This document shows, one piece after another, positions 60,887-64,000 of a stretch of DNA of 64,000 nucleotides (position 1 is the stretch's first letter; each line of letters opens with the position of its first letter). The DNA comes from Pedobacter cryoconitis (GTDB taxonomy: Bacteria > Bacteroidota > Bacteroidia > Sphingobacteriales > Sphingobacteriaceae), in assembly GCA_019352875.1 (NCBI GenBank), contig JAAAFW010000004.1:204522-268521 (forward strand), in the 5' to 3' direction. The translations under genes were made by a program, and so were the position numbers. The notes below the pieces were generated by a model that saw nothing but the letters and a program-made list of their open reading frames with translations, was not told where the DNA came from and made no database searches.

Positions 60887-61564
60887 ATGGAAAAAAAGAT
60901 AGCACTAAAAGCTAATCATTTGGTTAAGTACTTCAATCAGCCAGAACCTTTTCAAGTACTCAAAGACCTTAGTTTTGAAGTGAAGAGTGGCGAATTTTTG
61001 TCCCTTACCGGAAAATCTGGTTCCGGAAAATCAACGCTGTTATATATATTGTCTACTATGGATACTGCTTACGGGGGGGAACTGACCATTAACGGCATTA
61101 AGCTGACCGGTAAATCTCAGGATCAGCTGGCTGCTTTCAGAAACGAGCATATAGGTTTTGTATTTCAGTTCCATTATCTACTGCCTGAATTTACCGCACT
61201 CGAAAATATTATGCTGCCGGCACTGAAGCTAAAAAAGAAGAGCAGGGAAGAAATTAAAGAGAAGGCTTATCAGCACCTGAAGTTACTGGGGATCGAAGAA
61301 CAAGCACTGAAACTTTCGGGAAAACTATCCGGAGGACAGCAACAGAGAGTCGCCATTGCCCGGGCGCTAATCAACGATCCATCCATTATTATGGGAGATG
61401 AACCTACAGGAAACCTCGATTCAAAAAATACCCAAGTTGTTTTTGATATTTTCCGGGAGTTATCTGAAGTATACGGACAAACCATAATTACAGTTACACA
61501 TGATGATGATTTCGCGAAAAATACAGATAGAATTATAGAAATGAGCGATGGAAGGTTATGTTAA
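60887..61564 (+). CDS. ABC transporter ATP-binding protein, MacB/LolD-like
   Basis: A 225-residue ABC ATPase. Walker A TGKSGSGKST is at residues 41-50, the signature KLSGGQQQRVAIARAL near 145 and Walker B IIMGDEPTGNLDS near 165, all canonical; the H loop is VTHDDDFA. It energises the MacB-like permease encoded 72 bases upstream, completing a TolC/adaptor/permease/ATPase efflux system. Confidence 0.93.
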   Translation: MEKKIALKANHLVKYFNQPEPFQVLKDLSFEVKSGEFLSLTGKSGSGKSTLLYILSTMDTAYGGELTINGIKLTGKSQDQLAAFRNEHIGFVFQFHYLLPEFTALENIMLPALKLKKKSREEIKEKAYQHLKLLGIEEQALKLSGKLSGGQQQRVAIARALINDPSIIMGDEPTGNLDSKNTQVVFDIFRELSEVYGQTIITVTHDDDFAKNTDRIIEMSDGRLC

Positions 61565-61596
61565 CAATTGAGATCCGGTGACAGCCAACATCTCGA

Positions 61597-61614
61597 AGCA
61601 GGCTAAAGCCTGCT
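61597..61614. terminator. Hairpin between convergent efflux and receptor genes
   Basis: AGCAGGCT-AA-AGCCTGCT, a perfect 8-bp stem that overlaps the stop codon of the minus-strand receptor gene. There is no T tract. It may end either transcript. Confidence 0.45.
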
Positions 61615-63972
61615 CTGTTCACTTGTTTTTTCTTTAATGGCTTTACTATTCAAAGCATTGTTGCCCAAATTATATCTAAAACTGAGCCGGATGTTTTGGG
61701 TGTCTCCGTAATAAGTAAATGAGTTTCGCTGGTCGGCGTAATTGGAAGTAACTGTCATTTTCTCGCCACGGTAAACGTCGGAAATCATTAAGCCAATTTC
61801 CGCCCTGTTTCTAAATAGTTTTTTACGTGCATTAAAATTTAGGCTGCTCATTGAACTTACTTTGGCAGGTCCCTGCACGCCACCTGTAATAAAGCTGAAG
61901 TTTATGCCTGCGGTAAAGCCATCCTTTTTGCTTATGGTATATTGTTGGTCTATATTGGTATTTAAAGCATTAACCCGGTTGTACAGCGTAGTCCCGTCGC
62001 TCAGCTTAAAACTGCTTTCAACCCGGTTCGGTCCGGCCTGCATATCAACTGTGAACCATGGGGCCAGCTGGAAGCTGACGCTAAAATCAATACCATAGTA
62101 GCGGTTTCCAGGTATATTTGTGACTTTTTGGATCAGGATATTATTTACGTTATCCTGGAAAGGCAATTGAATTGTGGGATGCTGTTCATAGCTGTAATAA
62201 GCCTCAGCCCGATAGTTACCTTTATAAGCATAACTTATGCTAAGCTGGTCGGTAATAGCCGGCTTGAGCTTTGCGTCACCAACCAGGTAAGAGTTTGGAC
62301 TGAAATAAGTTTTAGAAGGATTTAGATAACTGTATTGCGGACGGCTAATTCGCCTGCCATAAGACAGTCCCAGAGTATGCCTGTCGCTTAGCTTATTCTG
62401 AACAAAAAACGTAGGGAACAAATTCAAATAATTCTGTTTATTAATCTCTTCCGGTTGACTCGAATTTCCAACCGTAGAGGTGTGTTCAGCGCGTAAACCC
62501 GCCTTTAAGCTCCAGCTTTTGATTTCTTTATTTAAACCGATATAACCTGCCAGTACAGATTCATCGTACCGGTAAGTATTGCTGAGCGCGGGATCTGCGG
62601 CAAAACTACCGGACATGTAATGCTGAAAATCCTGCGTATTATCTGCTTTTACCTTACTATATTTCAAACCGCTTTCCAACTCAAACAGCGGTAAACTATT
62701 ACGGTAATCCATCTGTGTACTGAATAACTGAATTTGCTGATTATTGTTGTTTTTAAACCGGTTAGTATAAGGATCTGCTACATGGTAAACTGTACTGATA
62801 TCCTGATCTGCCCTGTTATTATCATTTGTAAAATCTGCAATCAGGCTTAGTGATTCTTTAGCTGAGAAACGATGGTCATAGGAGATGCTGTAAGCCGTAT
62901 TACTGCGTGGTGTGATCCGTTCATTTTGGGTGTCAAAACCATATTTGTACTGCCCCTGTTGATAAACGGCCGTAGGTATCTGGTAAAGCGAATGATTTTT
63001 TTTTGCCACATAGCCGTTTGTGCCGATTGTGATCGTATTAAGACTGTCCGGCGCGTACTCCATGCTAAACCGGTAAGTATGCTCGGCGTCACGGTAATTC
63101 TTTCGCCTGAGTATATTATACCAAGTTTGCTGCTGGTCAGCGTAGTCAGTTATTTCACTGATCTCATTATAAAAGATTCCATTACCAAAAGTATAGCTGG
63201 CAGCAGCAGCAAATTTCTGTCCCTTTATATACTGGGTTATACCGAAATTGCTTTTAGCATAAATGCCCTGAGTATAGCTGCTGTTTATTGAACCTTTATA
63301 TCCATTTTGCAGATTTTTCTTCAGTTTGATATTGATGACAGCGCTACCAGATGCTTCGTATTTTGCGGGTGGGTTGGTAATAATCTCTACAGATTTGACC
63401 TCATTGCCACTAGTACCTTCCAGGAATGCTTTCAAGTCATCACCAGAAAGGTAAACTTTTTTATCATTAATAGTCACCAGAATAGATTTACTGCCCCGCA
63501 AGGAAAGTTCCCCACCACCGGACTGCACTCCGGGTGCGCGTTTTACGATTTCCCAGGCATTAGCCGACGACAACGCGGTATTCTCTACATTGAATTCCAG
63601 CCGGTCGATCTTACGTATGATCGTGGGTTTAATTGTGGTGATTTGCACTTCGGCAAGCTGTGAAACCTCGTCCCTTAAATTTATAATTGGTAGCTCCAGG
63701 TCGTTTTCTATGCTAACGGATTGCTCAAAAGGGGTGAATCCTACTGTATTGATCAATATTTTATAGTTGCCTTTAGCCAGTCCTGTGAACTGAAAACCTC
63801 CATCTGAAGTTGCAATCGTCCGTTGCCTAAAGCTGGTATCTTTACTGCTATTCAATGTTATATTAGCATAAGGAATGGCGATGGATTTTTCGTCCTGGAT
63901 ATGACCGGACAAAGTAAGTTTTTGTGTGAATCCTGCCAGAGGCAGTAATAATAGAGAAAATAAAATGCGCAT
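61603..63972 (-). CDS. TonB-dependent receptor-like outer membrane beta-barrel protein
   Basis: A 789-residue protein starting at the ATG at 63972 (MRILFSLLLLP); a TTG at 63996 would add eight residues. Signal peptide, carboxypeptidase-regulatory-like domain (about residues 16-100), plug-like region (AWEIVKRAPGVQSGGGELSL, VKSVEIITNPPAKYEASG) and a PF14905-type barrel (YGRRISRPQYSYLNPSKTYF). The third receptor of this type in the window. Convergent with the efflux operon. The ligand is unknown; its promoter is at or beyond the window edge. Confidence 0.88.
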   Translation of the reverse strand: MRILFSLLLLPLAGFTQKLTLSGHIQDEKSIAIPYANITLNSSKDTSFRQRTIATSDGGFQFTGLAKGNYKILINTVGFTPFEQSVSIENDLELPIINLRDEVSQLAEVQITTIKPTIIRKIDRLEFNVENTALSSANAWEIVKRAPGVQSGGGELSLRGSKSILVTINDKKVYLSGDDLKAFLEGTSGNEVKSVEIITNPPAKYEASGSAVINIKLKKNLQNGYKGSINSSYTQGIYAKSNFGITQYIKGQKFAAAASYTFGNGIFYNEISEITDYADQQQTWYNILRRKNYRDAEHTYRFSMEYAPDSLNTITIGTNGYVAKKNHSLYQIPTAVYQQGQYKYGFDTQNERITPRSNTAYSISYDHRFSAKESLSLIADFTNDNNRADQDISTVYHVADPYTNRFKNNNNQQIQLFSTQMDYRNSLPLFELESGLKYSKVKADNTQDFQHYMSGSFAADPALSNTYRYDESVLAGYIGLNKEIKSWSLKAGLRAEHTSTVGNSSQPEEINKQNYLNLFPTFFVQNKLSDRHTLGLSYGRRISRPQYSYLNPSKTYFSPNSYLVGDAKLKPAITDQLSISYAYKGNYRAEAYYSYEQHPTIQLPFQDNVNNILIQKVTNIPGNRYYGIDFSVSFQLAPWFTVDMQAGPNRVESSFKLSDGTTLYNRVNALNTNIDQQYTISKKDGFTAGINFSFITGGVQGPAKVSSMSSLNFNARKKLFRNRAEIGLMISDVYRGEKMTVTSNYADQRNSFTYYGDTQNIRLSFRYNLGNNALNSKAIKEKTSEQSRL

Positions 63973-64000
63973 GCTATGGTTGATTTGATGCCTCAAACCT

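Noticed and set aside
62872..63291. 139-residue frame on the plus strand inside the last receptor gene
   Set aside because: It is antisense to a clearly coding receptor gene with conserved motifs, with no recognisable product.

Overview
The window reads as chromosome of a member of the Bacteroidota, most likely a Pedobacter-like Sphingobacteriaceae. Evidence: two SusC/SusD pairs, four further TonB-dependent receptors, a FecI/FecR sigma/anti-sigma pair, lipoproteins with a Cys followed by Lys/Asp-rich residues, A-rich leaders rather than Shine-Dalgarno sites, several TAnnTTTG (-7) boxes, and AT-rich intergenic DNA. I see no rRNA, tRNA, CRISPR array, transposase or phage gene.

Layout. 1-2912: end of prpB, then prpC and prpD (2-methylcitrate cycle, propionate use), closed by a terminator. 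3050-4809: a two-gene ABC transporter on the minus strand. 4959-5897: an unknown lipoprotein. 5980-11146: a His-rich small membrane protein, a ZnuD-like TonB receptor and three lipoproteins of the DUF4625 type, probably a transition-metal uptake locus. 11206-17079: GNAT acetyltransferase, soluble PAS histidine kinase, very acidic small protein, AI-2E family permease, small membrane protein, secreted beta-lactamase-fold hydrolase. 17170-20226: two ankyrin proteins (the second ending in a SHOCT motif) and an STM3941-like membrane protein, apparently one operon. 20431-21043: an orphan gene between two long hairpins.

21197-29038 is a compact glycan locus: SusC, SusD, DUF3823 lipoprotein, GH71/99-like enzyme and a lectin-like lipoprotein. 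After a minus-strand TonB receptor (29113-31572), 31773-39752 holds a sigma-regulated locus: ECF sigma, FecR, SusC with STN domain, SusD-like protein and a secreted phosphodiesterase of the alkaline phosphatase superfamily. 39826-45066: alpha/beta hydrolase, AraC regulator with divergent quinone oxidoreductase-like gene, a secreted hydrolase flanked by two identical 53-bp terminator copies, a Crp-family regulator and a Rid-family protein.

45388-47397 is a stress-type module: ECF sigma, zinc-finger anti-sigma and DoxX on one strand, a DUF417/RclC-like membrane protein on the other. The shared 145-bp region contains two mirror-image copies of the same promoter, so the sigma factor probably controls itself and the DUF417 gene. 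47412-51709 is a BlaI/BlaR-type module: four operator-like boxes about 20 bp apart, a BlaI repressor, an M56 peptidase fused to an N-acetylmuramoyl-L-alanine amidase domain, and a TonB-type receptor. 51711-64000: di-heme peroxidase, SnoaL-like protein, a secreted unknown, HAD phosphatase, acyltransferase 3, a secreted TIM-barrel epimerase-like protein, a TolC/HlyD/MacB-type efflux operon, and another TonB-type receptor.

The observations most worth following are the twin divergent ECF promoters, the BlaI/M56-amidase/receptor module with its phased operators, the 53-bp repeats around one hydrolase gene, and the hairpin-flanked orphan gene. Domain assignments are by recognition of motifs, with no database search.
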